64,000 bases of DNA from UBA6614 sp002433235 (GTDB taxonomy: Bacteria > Verrucomicrobiota > Verrucomicrobiia > Limisphaerales > UBA1100), in assembly GCA_002433235.1 (NCBI GenBank), contig DJHS01000018.1, forward strand, positions 8,498 to 72,497, read 5' to 3'. Position 1 is the first letter of the stretch; each line of letters begins with the position of its first letter. Positions 50,978-60,269 of this stretch are shown piece after piece. The notes beneath the pieces were generated by a model, which saw nothing but the letters and a program-made list of their open reading frames with translations, did not search any database and was not told the DNA's origin. Position numbers and translations under genes: made by a program.

Positions 50978-53869
50978 CTACTGGCAAGCCTCACACTCGG
51001 GGTCGAGGATGCTACAGGCCTTGGGCGCGACCGGCTTTGCCTCGCGGTCCACCGCAATGCCCGCCGAAGCGGACTGACTTTTCATCCACTTGGGCTGCAC
51101 GCCGAACTTGTTGACATCCAGCGTGGACTTCTCAATCTGCGTGGCGGCCAGCGTGCGCAGGTAATAGGTCGTCTTCAAACCGGCTTCCCAAGCGAAGAAG
51201 TACATGTCGCTCAACATCGGCCCGGTCTTCTGGCCCTCCGGCACATTGCTGATGTCAAAGTACAGGTTTAGCGACTGCCCCATGTCGATCCACTTCTGCC
51301 GTCGCGCCGCGCAGGCGATCAACCACTTGGAATCGATCTCGAAGGCTGTCTGGAAAATTTCCTTCAGGTCATCCGGGATGCGGTCAATGGGCATCACGGA
51401 ACCGTCGTGGTACTTGAGGCTGTTGACCATGTCCTCGTCCCACAACTCGCGTTCCTTGAGCTGCTCCACGAGGTACTCATTCACCACCACGAAATCGCCG
51501 GAGAGGTTGGACTTCGCATAAAGGTTCTTGTACGTGGGTTCGATGGACTGGCTGACACCGGTGATGTTCGCAATGGTCGCCGTCGGCGCGATGGCCATGG
51601 TGTTGCTGTTGCGGATGCCGTGTTTTTTCAGGGCAGCCCGGACGAGCTCCCAGTCAAGCTTGGTGCTGCGATCAATGGTCAGGTGGCCACCGCGTTCCTG
51701 CTCCAGGATATCCAGCGAATCGATGGGCAGCAGACCACGGTCCCATTTGCTGCCGGGATAACTCTCGTAGGTTCCGCGCTCAGCTGCCAACTCGGTGGAG
51801 GCAAGGATGGCATAATAGGACACCATCTCCATGCTGCGGTCGGCAAATTCCACTGCCTCTTGGCTGGAGTAGGGCACGCGCAGCTTGTTGAGCGCATCCT
51901 GAAAGGCCATCACGCCCATGCCCACGGGGCGGTGGCGCATGTTTGCGTTGCGCGCCTCGGGAGTGGGGTAGTAGTTGATGTCGATCACGTTGTCCAACAT
52001 GCGGATGGCCGTGCGCACGGTCTTGGCCACGAGCGGCTCATCCAGTTCTCCCTCCTTCAGGTGTGCCACGAGGTTTACCGAACCCAAATTGCACACCGCC
52101 GTCTCCTCGGCCGAGGTGTTTAACAGGATTTCCGTGCAGAGATTGGAGCTGTGCACCACACCCTTGTGACCCTGCGGCGAGCGCAAATTGGAGGGATCCT
52201 TGAAAGTGATCCACGGGTGGCCCGTCTCGAAGAGCATCATCAGCATGTTGCGCCACAAATCCTGTGCCTCCACTTGCTTGTAGAGCTTGATCTCCCCTGT
52301 CGCGGCCATTGCCTCGTACTCCTCGTAGCGCTTCTCAAACGCCGCGCCATACAGGTCGTGCAAGTCCGGCACATCACTCGGGCTGAAGAGTGTCCACTTG
52401 CCCTGCTCCTTCACGCGCTTCATGAACAGGTCCGGGATCCAGTTGGCCGTGTTCATGTCGTGCGTGCGCCGGCGGTCGTCACCGGTGTTGCGGCGCAGAT
52501 CGAGAAAATCCTCGATGTCTAGGTGCCATGTCTCGAGATACGCACACATCGCACCCTTGCGCTTGCCGCCCTGGTTCACCGCCACCGCAGTGTCGTTGGC
52601 GACTTTCAAAAACGGTATCACGCCCTGGCTCTCGCCGTTGGTGCCCTTGATATGCGAGCCCGTGGCGCGGATATTCGTCCAATCATTGCCCAGTCCGCCG
52701 GCCCATTTGGAAAGCTTGGCGTCGTCGCTTACCACCTTGAAGATATGGTCGAGGTCATCTTCGATCGTGCTGAGGTAACACGAGGACAACTGCGGGTGCA
52801 GCGTACCGGCATTGAACAGCGTGGGCGTGGACGACATGAACCGGAATGAGCTGAGCGTGTCGTAAAACTCAATCGCCCGCGCCTCGCGGTTTTCCTCGTT
52901 CACCGCCAGGCCCATCGCCACGCGCATGAAAAAATACTGCGGCGTCTCAATGCGCTCGCCCTGCACGTGAATCAGGTAACGATCGTACACGGTTTGCAGG
53001 CCCATGTACGTAAACTGCCGATCGCGCTCCAAGTCCAATGCCGCTGCGATCTTGTCCAAGTCAAACTTCAGCAATTCCGACGACAACCGTTCTGCCGCCA
53101 CGCCCTTTTGCAGGTAATCCCGGAAATGCGCACGGTGCATCTTGGGTAGTTCCGCAGCTCCTTCAAAGTCTGGCAGCACCTCGCCGTAAACCTGATCCAG
53201 CAACATACGCGCGGCCACATACGTGTATGCCGGCTCCTTCTCGATGCGTTCACGGGCGGACATCACCAGCGCCTTGTCAATCTCCGCGGTCTGCACGCCG
53301 TCGTACAGGTTGCGCATCGTCTCCTCGTGCAACTCACCGGCCTCGCAACGATCCTCCAGCCCCCGCACCGCCCCATTCACGCGCTGCCGGATGCGCTGCG
53401 CATCAAGCATCTCGCGCGAACCATCGGGCAACTCCACGAACATCTGTTCCTGCTGCCCACCATCCACCGTGCGCTCGCCGCGAATGGCCCGCGACTTCCG
53501 GCGGTTCTCGCGATAAAGAATGTACAACTTCGCCACCCCACCGTGGCCGTCCATCAACTGGTCCTCCACCACGTCCTGAATGCGCTCAATCTCCAACGCC
53601 TCCGTGGTGTCCCCATTTACCGCCTGCCGCAGGCACTGGCTCACCACCTCGTCGGTGATGCGATGCACCTCCCCCTGCAAATCGTCCTCAAGCTTCCCAT
53701 CCTCGGCAATGCCTTGATGTGCCTTGAACGCCGCCTCAACCGCCAGGCAAATCCGCGTTTCATCAAATGGCGCCACCCGCCCGTCGCGCTTGCGTACTGT
53801 GAATTCCTTGCCCTCGAGCGGATCAATGGAGGCCATCCGCAACTGGCCATCGAGTTGTTCGCTAATCAT
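50978..53869 (-). CDS. nrdA: Ribonucleotide reductase alpha subunit
   Basis: The 963-residue catalytic subunit reduces ribonucleoside diphosphates. Two N-terminal ATP-cone domains are visible: residues 23-115 (FTVRKRDGRVAPFDETRI) and about 140-235 (QQEQMFVELPDGSREMLDAQ onward). The core includes FMSSTPTLFNAGTLHPQLSS, SSNLCTEILLNTS, CNLGSVNLV and PTATIANITGVSQSIEP, with the active-site cysteines in expected positions. The C-terminus ends in a CEACQ-type Cys pair for re-reduction. A second ATG 33 bp later (53836) could be the start. It heads the nrdA-nrdB operon, with a control strip upstream. Confidence 0.97.
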   Translation of the reverse strand: MISEQLDGQLRMASIDPLEGKEFTVRKRDGRVAPFDETRICLAVEAAFKAHQGIAEDGKLEDDLQGEVHRITDEVVSQCLRQAVNGDTTEALEIERIQDVVEDQLMDGHGGVAKLYILYRENRRKSRAIRGERTVDGGQQEQMFVELPDGSREMLDAQRIRQRVNGAVRGLEDRCEAGELHEETMRNLYDGVQTAEIDKALVMSARERIEKEPAYTYVAARMLLDQVYGEVLPDFEGAAELPKMHRAHFRDYLQKGVAAERLSSELLKFDLDKIAAALDLERDRQFTYMGLQTVYDRYLIHVQGERIETPQYFFMRVAMGLAVNEENREARAIEFYDTLSSFRFMSSTPTLFNAGTLHPQLSSCYLSTIEDDLDHIFKVVSDDAKLSKWAGGLGNDWTNIRATGSHIKGTNGESQGVIPFLKVANDTAVAVNQGGKRKGAMCAYLETWHLDIEDFLDLRRNTGDDRRRTHDMNTANWIPDLFMKRVKEQGKWTLFSPSDVPDLHDLYGAAFEKRYEEYEAMAATGEIKLYKQVEAQDLWRNMLMMLFETGHPWITFKDPSNLRSPQGHKGVVHSSNLCTEILLNTSAEETAVCNLGSVNLVAHLKEGELDEPLVAKTVRTAIRMLDNVIDINYYPTPEARNANMRHRPVGMGVMAFQDALNKLRVPYSSQEAVEFADRSMEMVSYYAILASTELAAERGTYESYPGSKWDRGLLPIDSLDILEQERGGHLTIDRSTKLDWELVRAALKKHGIRNSNTMAIAPTATIANITGVSQSIEPTYKNLYAKSNLSGDFVVVNEYLVEQLKERELWDEDMVNSLKYHDGSVMPIDRIPDDLKEIFQTAFEIDSKWLIACAARRQKWIDMGQSLNLYFDISNVPEGQKTGPMLSDMYFFAWEAGLKTTYYLRTLAATQIEKSTLDVNKFGVQPKWMKSQSASAGIAVDREAKPVAPKACSILDPECEACQ

Positions 53870-53963
53870 CTGCTGTGCATCCCTTTCACGGCCGCCACAC
53901 CACGTTACATCCGGGGAGGGACCGGCACTCTCGCGCCGATCACAGGTTGGGCTCCCTCATCAA

Positions 53964-54008
53964 GCAGCCGCCTTGGCAAGGCTGCCACCGCCCAAGCATC
54001 TGCTTGGG
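53964..54008. other. Two adjacent hairpins upstream of nrdA
   Basis: A hairpin with GCAG/CTGC and CCTTG/CAAGG arms (53964-53985, with a three-base bulge) stands next to a second with the 8 bp arms CCCAAGCA/TGCTTGGG (53991-54008). They lie about 95-140 bp upstream of the nrdA start and may sit in its 5' leader. No riboswitch class is recognised. Confidence 0.45.
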
Positions 54009-54148
54009 ACTTTTTCCCGACCAACATCAGGTCCGCCAAACACAAGGAAGAGAGAAGAAACCGAACCCCACGCCAAATCCGCCTGATTCACCGCGAAAAC
54101 ACAAAATTTCGGCAAAAAACCCATCAAAACCCTTGGCAAACTTTGAAC

Positions 54149-54441
54149 TTATTCACAAACTTCCCGCCGATTGCAAACTGGGTATTGCCCAGTTTTTCCA
54201 CAACCTGTAGTGGGTGCCAGTTGCTCACTGCGCGATATATTGTGGTATATGGAAAAAGAGTCAACTCTTTTTGGAGATTTTGTGAATAAAATTGCGGAGC
54301 ATGGGCGCGAACCTCGAAAAACCCCCGAAGAATCGTCATTTTTGCGTATCAAAACAAATTCACAAATCGCTATTCACCTGGGGTGTGAACGGAAAACTGA
54401 AATATCCTGCAAGACACGAAATTCCCTTTGAATTATCCACA
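54149..54441. promoter_or_regulatory. Cluster of DnaA-box-like sites (possible origin or DnaA-controlled nrd promoter)
   Basis: A perfect DnaA box TTATCCACA is at 54433-54441. One-mismatch boxes are TTATTCACA at 54149-54157, TTTTCCACA at 54194-54202 and TGTGAATAA (reverse orientation) at 54281-54289; a weaker TTTCCCACA is at 54451-54459. The strip is AT-rich in a GC-rich window and lies between the divergent genes nrdA and the PLP lyase. Such a group could mark a replication origin, or DnaA control of nrdAB as known in E. coli. There is no dnaA gene in the window. Confidence 0.55.
54200..54245. promoter_or_regulatory. Candidate pair of NrdR boxes
   Basis: GCGCGATATATTGTGG (54230-54245) agrees with the NrdR consensus, which is ACACWATATATWGTGT-like, at most positions. 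A poorer site ACAACCTGTAGTGGGT (54200-54215) is 30 bp away, about three helical turns, as expected for the paired boxes of ribonucleotide reductase repression. They are about 330 bp upstream of nrdA, far for an operator unless the transcript has a long leader. A consensus match by eye only. Confidence 0.4.
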
Positions 54442-54500
54442 AATCCAATTTTTCCCACAGAAAAACTTAAATTTAAAGATGCCTCCGCGGGTTTTTCGGG

Positions 54501-55445
54501 TTAGAGTGCCAGCAAGCTGGATAGATTTCCCAAGTCCACATTTCCCCCGGACAAAATGATCCCCACACGGCGGCCCACAAAACGGTTATCCTTCAATACG
54601 GCCGCCACGGCTACTGCGCTGCTGGGTTCAACGACAATTTTCATTCGCTCCCAGACCAGCCGCAAAGCCGCCACAATTTCGGCTTCACTCACCGTCACCA
54701 CATCCGCCACATGTTTCTGAATTGCCGCAAAAGTCAACGGCCCCAGTGAAGTCAGTAAACCATCCGCTATGGTGTTGGGATGCGAAGGCTCAATTTGGCC
54801 GGAGCGGAACGACCGCGCCGCGTCATCCGCCTGTTCCGGCTCCGCCGCAAACACCTCCACGCCTCCCGCCACAATTCCGGTTCCACTAACCAATCCGCCG
54901 CCTCCCACGGGTGCCACCACCGCGGATAGTCCCTCCACTTCATCCAGCAACTCGAGCGCGGCCGTTCCTTGGCCGGCGATGATGTGCGGATGATTGAAAG
55001 GCGGCACAAACACCGCCTGCGTTTCCGCCACCAATTGATCCAGCGCCGTCTCACGCGCCTCCAGCGTGGGGGCGCATTCCACAACCCTACCGCCATAATG
55101 CACCACCGCCGCACGCTTCACGGCCGCTGCGTTGGCAGGCATCACCACATGAGCCGTGATTCCCCGTGCCTGCGCCGCTGCCGCCAACGCGGCGCCGTGA
55201 TTGCCCGACGAATGTGTCGCCACCGCCTTCACATCATCCGCCAGCAACGCCAGCGCATGGGTTGCTCCGCGAAATTTAAACGCCCCCGTTGTTTGGAAAT
55301 TCTCGCACTTGAAGAAAAGCGAAGCCCCCGCCAACTCATCCAATGCCCCGCACGTCAGGACTGGCGTTCGGCGCACAAGCCCCGCTAGGCGCACTGCCGC
55401 CGCCTCAACATCCTCACGATCAGGCAAAACCAAACCATCGGTCAT
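54501..55445 (-). CDS. Threonine dehydratase / serine racemase-like PLP enzyme
   Basis: The 314-residue fold-type II PLP enzyme binds PLP through K57 in TTGAFKFRGA. SSGNHGAALAAAAQ and VGGGGLVSGTGIV follow as the phosphate and substrate loops. It lacks the C-terminal ACT-like domain of the biosynthetic IlvA and so resembles catabolic threonine dehydratase or serine racemase. The ATG at 55445 gives the family's usual start. It is divergent from the class V aminotransferase-like gene. Confidence 0.9.
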   Translation of the reverse strand: MTDGLVLPDREDVEAAAVRLAGLVRRTPVLTCGALDELAGASLFFKCENFQTTGAFKFRGATHALALLADDVKAVATHSSGNHGAALAAAAQARGITAHVVMPANAAAVKRAAVVHYGGRVVECAPTLEARETALDQLVAETQAVFVPPFNHPHIIAGQGTAALELLDEVEGLSAVVAPVGGGGLVSGTGIVAGGVEVFAAEPEQADDAARSFRSGQIEPSHPNTIADGLLTSLGPLTFAAIQKHVADVVTVSEAEIVAALRLVWERMKIVVEPSSAVAVAAVLKDNRFVGRRVGIILSGGNVDLGNLSSLLAL

Positions 55446-55536
55446 GCCTCTGCTTACAACGCAGACGGCGTAATGGCTATCCCATAACCTGCCTTCAAAA
55501 CTTGCCGCTACACCGCACCTTCCGCATCCTCCCGCC

Positions 55537-56781
55537 ATGAATTTCACTGCTGATGACATGGGTAGCATTCGATCCCGGTTCCCCGCGTTGGCCCGGCAAG
55601 TTGGTGGCCGGCCAGCGGCATTTCTGGATGGCGCTGCGGGAAGTCAAGTGCCACAGACTGTCATCGATGCCATTGGCGATTACTTGGCCCATCGCAACGC
55701 CAATCATTGCGGCGAGTTTGCCACCAGCCGTGAAAGCGATGCCATGCTGGAGGAGGCTCACCAAGCTGCCGCGGATTTCCTTGGTGTGGACGATTCGGCC
55801 ACGGTCGCGTTTGGTGCCAACATGACCAGCCTCACTTTCGCCCTAAGCCGCGCCTTGGCGCAAACATGGACACCGGGTGATGAAATCCTCCTCACCCGTC
55901 TCGATCACGACGGCAACTTCACCCCATGGCAACTCGCTGCACGGGATGCGGGGGCCGTGGTTCGCGAGGCGGCCATCCACGCCACCGATTGCACCCTCGA
56001 CCTGGACGATTTCAAGGACAAGCTTAACGGCAAGACCCGTCTGGTGGCTTTTGCCGCCGCCTCAAATTTCTCCGGCACGATCAATCCCATCAGCGACCTC
56101 TGCGCCATGGCTCATTCCGCTGGCGCGCAGGTCTTTATTGATGCCGTCCACTACGCTCCTCATCGCCGTATCGATGTCGACGCATGGCAATGTGATTTCC
56201 TGACGTGTTCCGCCTATAAGTTTTTTGGGCCACACGTGGGCCTGCTTTGGGGCCGACGCGAGTTCATGGAAAACCTCGCTCCCTACAAACTTCGGGTGGC
56301 GCCAAACTCCCTTCCCGGCCGTTGGATGACAGGCACGCAAAACCATGAGTGCATTGCAGGCACGTTGGCTGCCATCGATTATCTTGCCAGCTTGGGTGAC
56401 AGCCCCAGCCGCCGCGAGGCGCTGGATGAAGCCTTCGAAAAAATCACCGCACACGAGAATGAACTAACCACTCGCGCCCTCCGCCGACTGCGCTCTATCG
56501 ACGGCCTCGAGGTTTTTGGCATTACCGATGAAACACGGCGGCACGAACGAGTATCCACATTTTCACTTCGTCACCCTGCCTGTCCCCCTCGCGAAATGGC
56601 CCACCACCTTGGCGATGCCGGAATCTTTGTCTGGCATGGCAACTACTATGCCCTTCCCTTGACTGAGGCTTTGGGTATTGAGCCCGAGGGAGCAATACGC
56701 GCCGGATTTCTCCACTACAACACGCTGGAGGAAGTCGACCGGCTGGTCGACGAACTGGAGACCATTTGCCTTCGTTCCTGA
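55537..56781 (+). CDS. Cysteine desulfurase-like class V aminotransferase (VC1184-type)
   Basis: The 414-residue enzyme has the class V fold with PLP lysine K228 in CSAYKFFGPHVG. The start RSRFPALARQVGGRPAAFLDGAAG and the ending DAGIFVWHGNYYALPLTEAL match the VC1184 subfamily. The cysteine found in true desulfurases is replaced by the WHGNYY stretch, so desulfurase activity is doubtful. Substrate unknown. A nitrilase gene follows after 65 bp. Confidence 0.9.
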   Translation: MNFTADDMGSIRSRFPALARQVGGRPAAFLDGAAGSQVPQTVIDAIGDYLAHRNANHCGEFATSRESDAMLEEAHQAAADFLGVDDSATVAFGANMTSLTFALSRALAQTWTPGDEILLTRLDHDGNFTPWQLAARDAGAVVREAAIHATDCTLDLDDFKDKLNGKTRLVAFAAASNFSGTINPISDLCAMAHSAGAQVFIDAVHYAPHRRIDVDAWQCDFLTCSAYKFFGPHVGLLWGRREFMENLAPYKLRVAPNSLPGRWMTGTQNHECIAGTLAAIDYLASLGDSPSRREALDEAFEKITAHENELTTRALRRLRSIDGLEVFGITDETRRHERVSTFSLRHPACPPREMAHHLGDAGIFVWHGNYYALPLTEALGIEPEGAIRAGFLHYNTLEEVDRLVDELETICLRS

Positions 56782-56846
56782 CTGCTGCACACCGGCTCCG
56801 GAGATTTCGGCTTTCGACTTTTTGGATTTCCCCTTTCAATCCACCC

Positions 56847-57833
56847 ATGAACGATCTGCGCGCCGCCAGTGTTCAGTTTCAACACGCACCCGGTGACAAG
56901 CCAGCCAACCTGACCATCATCCGCGACTACGCCAGCCGAGCCGCCGCCAAGGGCGCGCAACTCGTCGTTTTTCCCGAGATGTGCATTACCGGTTACTGGC
57001 ACTTGCGCGATTTGCCCAAGGAGGAAATCGAAGAACTCGCTGAACCCATTCCCGATGGTGAATCAGCCCGGGAACTCGTCCATCTGGCTCGCGAACACAA
57101 CCTCACTATCGGTGCCGGTCTGATCGAGCGTGGTCCAGATAGCCGCCTGTTCAACACTTATCTCGTTGCCATGCCCGATGGACGCACTGCGCGTCACCGC
57201 AAGCTGCATACATTCATCAATCCGCACATGGACAGCGGCGATGAATTTACCATTTTCACCCTGCCCGACGGCACACGCGCCGGCATCCTGATTTGTTACG
57301 ACTGTAACTTGGGCGAAAATGTTCGCATCACGGCGCTGAAAGGCGCTGAGATTCTTCTGGCCCCCCACCAAACCGGGGGCTGCGATACCCCCAGCCCCCG
57401 CTGCATGGGCGCCATCGATCCCGCGTTATGGGAAAATCGAGCGACCAACCCCGCAGCCATCGAGGCGGAATTCCGCGGCTCCAAGGGGCGCGAATGGATC
57501 ATGAAATGGCTGCCCGCACGCGCCCATGATAACGGCCTGTTCATCATTTACAGCAACGGCGTTGGGCGCGATGACAACGAAGTGCGCACCGGCAACAGCA
57601 TGATCCTCGACTGTTATGGCGATGTCCTTGCCGAGACCAGCCACCCCGGCGACGCCATGATCCTTGCCAACCTCAAGGCAGCAGATCGCCACATGTGCAC
57701 CGGCGTGCGGTGGATTCGCAGCCGCCGCCCCGATTTATACGAGCCCCTTTCCACCCCCACCGGCAACGAGCAGGACATCCGCACTGTTCGGTTCACCCGC
57801 GACCCCTTACAGGAACCAACCACCAACGAATAA
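56847..57833 (+). CDS. Nitrilase-superfamily carbon-nitrogen hydrolase
   Basis: The 328-residue enzyme has the Glu-Lys-Cys triad as E44 (FPEMCITGY), K119 (RHRKLHTFI) and C150 (GILICYDCNLGEN). The longer open frame upstream lies in the 3' end of the previous gene and is rejected. The class (amidase, carbamoylase or nitrilase) cannot be told. The next gene, a flavin-binding oxidase-type protein, follows within 8 bp, so they may form one transcript. Confidence 0.93.
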   Translation: MNDLRAASVQFQHAPGDKPANLTIIRDYASRAAAKGAQLVVFPEMCITGYWHLRDLPKEEIEELAEPIPDGESARELVHLAREHNLTIGAGLIERGPDSRLFNTYLVAMPDGRTARHRKLHTFINPHMDSGDEFTIFTLPDGTRAGILICYDCNLGENVRITALKGAEILLAPHQTGGCDTPSPRCMGAIDPALWENRATNPAAIEAEFRGSKGREWIMKWLPARAHDNGLFIIYSNGVGRDDNEVRTGNSMILDCYGDVLAETSHPGDAMILANLKAADRHMCTGVRWIRSRRPDLYEPLSTPTGNEQDIRTVRFTRDPLQEPTTNE

Positions 57834-57841
57834 CAAAACGA

Positions 57842-58294
57842 ATGGCACAACCCACTCCTAGGCCCCTCGATCCAACGGAAATTCCCGACCGCGCCAAGGC
57901 CGTCATGGCCGAGGCCAAGTTTCCCCAGCTCGCCTCCCTTGATGGCGACCAGCCACGCCTCCGGCCGGTCTCGCCCGTACGGGTCGATGGATTCACTGTC
58001 TACGTCGCCAACCTGCGTTTTTATAACAAGACCCGGGAAATCGAGGCCAACCCAAAGGTTGAGCTCTGTTACATGGACAGCCAGCACGATCAGGTTCGCA
58101 TTACCGGTACCGCCGAGCCGCTCACGGACCGGCCGCTTCTCGAGTCAATCTGGAAGGACAATCCTCTCCTGAAGCATTACCTGAAATCCATCGACAACCC
58201 CGACCTCATCATCTACCGCATCACCCCCATTCGAGTCCGGTACATGCAGGAATGGGCCTTGGAATACCACGAAGTACCGCTTGAATCCTCGTGA
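57842..58294 (+). CDS. Pyridoxamine 5'-phosphate oxidase-family protein
   Basis: The 150-residue protein is of the FMN-binding split-barrel type: FPQLASLDGDQPRLRPVSPV, then FTVYVANLRFYNKTREIEA, then KVELCYMDSQHDQVRITGTA. It lacks features for calling a specific reaction; many such proteins act in general stress or flavin reduction. It follows the nitrilase by 8 bp. Confidence 0.88.
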   Translation: MAQPTPRPLDPTEIPDRAKAVMAEAKFPQLASLDGDQPRLRPVSPVRVDGFTVYVANLRFYNKTREIEANPKVELCYMDSQHDQVRITGTAEPLTDRPLLESIWKDNPLLKHYLKSIDNPDLIIYRITPIRVRYMQEWALEYHEVPLESS

Positions 58295-58353
58295 TTCTAG
58301 CCATTTTTAACGCAAAAGTTTTTCCTCTGTACTCGTGACAGCCAACCGACCAA

Positions 58354-59490
58354 TTACGGGTTGGTCGCCGATTCCTCCACAACCCGCGGCTCACGCTTGC
58401 GCTTGGCAGCTTGGATGCGCTTGAGGAACGCGGCCGCGTCAAAGGGGTCTTCTTTGCTGTAGGGTTTCATGGCTGGGAATTTGAATTCGTCTACCGGCAA
58501 TTCCGTGTTTCGCACTCGCATGGGAAACAGCCCTCCCAGTACGCGCCGCTCAGAGTCGAACCACTGGGTGATGATTTTGTCTTCCGCGATTTGCACCACA
58601 GTTTCGTCACCCAGAAATATTTCATCCCATGGCAAAATTTTGTCCCCCTCCGTCAGGTCGCAAAATATGAATCTTCCGGCGCGTACCTTCCAGAAGCCAT
58701 GAGCGGCCTTCAATTCTCCTTCATCGTCTTCCCCCGATATGAACACGATAGTACCCGTGTGATCCGGGCGTCGAATCATTTCCCATTCGCCTGGGTCGTC
58801 CGGATCGTTGTTGCTGCCTTTCCAGCGGCCCACCAGCTTCTTCTCTTCATCCGTCAGGAGGCCCGTGAAATATCCGGGCAAATCAGCAAAGTCATCAATC
58901 GACGCCCGCCGAATCTGATCCAGAATCAATTCCTCCCGTTTCCCATTCGGCTGATTGAAACGACGCATGAACAGCCGCTGAAACTGTTTCACCCTCACCT
59001 CCGTGTTGGTGATCATCTCCCCTTCCTCCTCGCCTTCCGAAACGGTGACTAGTTTGTCTGGGCCCGCAAATTTCACATCTTCCTCGACCACCCATAGATC
59101 TTCAGCGGAGATGCGATGTTTGACATCAATGGGCCAAGCCTCGTCTTGTTCCATTTCACTATCCGTCAAATCGGCAAAGCGATACTTGCCGCCCTTCACT
59201 TGCCATAAGCCATGGCCAAAAAACTTCCGCCGTTCCCCTTCCTCAATCCATGTCATGTCGAGCGTATAAGTGTGGTTGGCCCGCCTTAATATCTCCCATT
59301 TGAACTGGCCCGCCTTATCTGTATTTGTTCCACTCCAATATCCCACCAACGTTTTTTCCTTCTCCAACAGGGGGCCGCCGAAGGTGTAAACCTTGTCTTC
59401 GGACTTGATCTTCACCGTCCAAGGCGCCGATGCCACACCATTCCCCGCCAACAAGAGAACGCCCGCCAGCATGCCTTTCAATATCTTCAT
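58354..59490 (-). CDS. Exported protein with two related domains
   Basis: The 378-residue product has a signal peptide (MKILKGMLAGVLLLAGNGVA). Two copies of one domain follow: residues 45-110 with LVGYWSGTNTDKAGQF and GHGLWQVKGGKYRFADLTD, and residues 215-285 with LVGRWKGSNNDPDDPGEWEM and AHGFWKVRAGRFIFCDLTEG. The repeated layout suggests a lipocalin-like or related beta-barrel domain. I do not recognise a family. The tail is basic. It is divergent from the YggS-type gene. Confidence 0.75.
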   Translation of the reverse strand: MKILKGMLAGVLLLAGNGVASAPWTVKIKSEDKVYTFGGPLLEKEKTLVGYWSGTNTDKAGQFKWEILRRANHTYTLDMTWIEEGERRKFFGHGLWQVKGGKYRFADLTDSEMEQDEAWPIDVKHRISAEDLWVVEEDVKFAGPDKLVTVSEGEEEGEMITNTEVRVKQFQRLFMRRFNQPNGKREELILDQIRRASIDDFADLPGYFTGLLTDEEKKLVGRWKGSNNDPDDPGEWEMIRRPDHTGTIVFISGEDDEGELKAAHGFWKVRAGRFIFCDLTEGDKILPWDEIFLGDETVVQIAEDKIITQWFDSERRVLGGLFPMRVRNTELPVDEFKFPAMKPYSKEDPFDAAAFLKRIQAAKRKREPRVVEESATNP

Positions 59491-59570
59491 AAGGAATTAT
59501 CATGCTAAACCCCCACGGGACTGTCCATCGAAAGCTTTTGCCTTGGTGCGTCCGCCGTTATGCTGGGCGC

Positions 59571-60266
59571 GTGAGCGACATTGCCTCCAACGTGGAAGCC
59601 GTGCGAGGTCGTATCGGAGCCGCCTGCGAGCGGGTGGGGCGAAACTCCGCCGAGGTGCAACTGGTGGCCGTGGGGAAAAAATTCACGGCGGACATCATCC
59701 GCGACGCGGCGGAAGCGGGGTTGACTGTTTTCGGGGAAAACCGTGTGCAGGAGGCGCGGGTCAAGATTCCCGAATGTCCCGGCCACTTGCGCTGGCATTT
59801 CATTGGCAACCTGCAAACCAACAAGTGTCGCGAGGCAGTGGATCTGTTTGAGATGCTGCACGCGGTGGACAGCGCGCGGTTGGCCGCCGAGTTGAACAAG
59901 CGCTGCGAACAGGCTGCCAAGGTGATGCCCGTCCTACTGGAGGTGAATGTTTCCGGTGAAGGCAGCAAGCACGGCTTGGCGCCGGCGGAAGCCGCCGCGC
60001 TGGTCGATGCGTTTGCCGATTGGCCGCAACTAGAGCTGCATGGCTTGATGACCATGGCACCCTACACACGCGAACCGGAAAGCACGCGGCCGTTCTTTAA
60101 ACGACTGGCAAAGGTAAGAACCACCTGCGAGGACCGGCTGGGTGCGCCGCTGCCGGAGTTATCCATGGGGATGAGCGGCGATTTTGAGGTGGCCATTGAG
60201 GAAGGGGCCACCTTGGTCCGCTTGGGCACGGTCTTATTCGGACCTCGAACCGGTACGCGACTTTAG
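59571..60266 (+). CDS. yggS: YggS-type PLP homeostasis protein
   Basis: The 231-residue protein has the PLP-binding lysine K36 in VQLVAVGKKFTADI, then FGENRVQEARVKIP and WHFIGNLQTNKCREAVD, then MGMSGDFEVAIEEGATLVRL, all typical of YggS. The GTG at 59571 gives the family's normal N-terminus; an ATG further upstream is rejected. It regulates free PLP and is often near genes of cell division, but here stands beside lipoprotein genes. Confidence 0.93.
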   Translation: MSDIASNVEAVRGRIGAACERVGRNSAEVQLVAVGKKFTADIIRDAAEAGLTVFGENRVQEARVKIPECPGHLRWHFIGNLQTNKCREAVDLFEMLHAVDSARLAAELNKRCEQAAKVMPVLLEVNVSGEGSKHGLAPAEAAALVDAFADWPQLELHGLMTMAPYTREPESTRPFFKRLAKVRTTCEDRLGAPLPELSMGMSGDFEVAIEEGATLVRLGTVLFGPRTGTRL

Positions 60267-60269
60267 GGG

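Noticed and set aside
53327..54289. A 320-residue plus-strand open frame over the 5' end of nrdA
   Set aside because: Shadow of nrdA that runs on into the non-coding control strip; no family features or ribosome site.
54249..54431. A 60-residue open frame within the strip upstream of nrdA
   Set aside because: Possible small protein, but its start overlaps the palindrome and DnaA/NrdR-type sites and it has no ribosome site.
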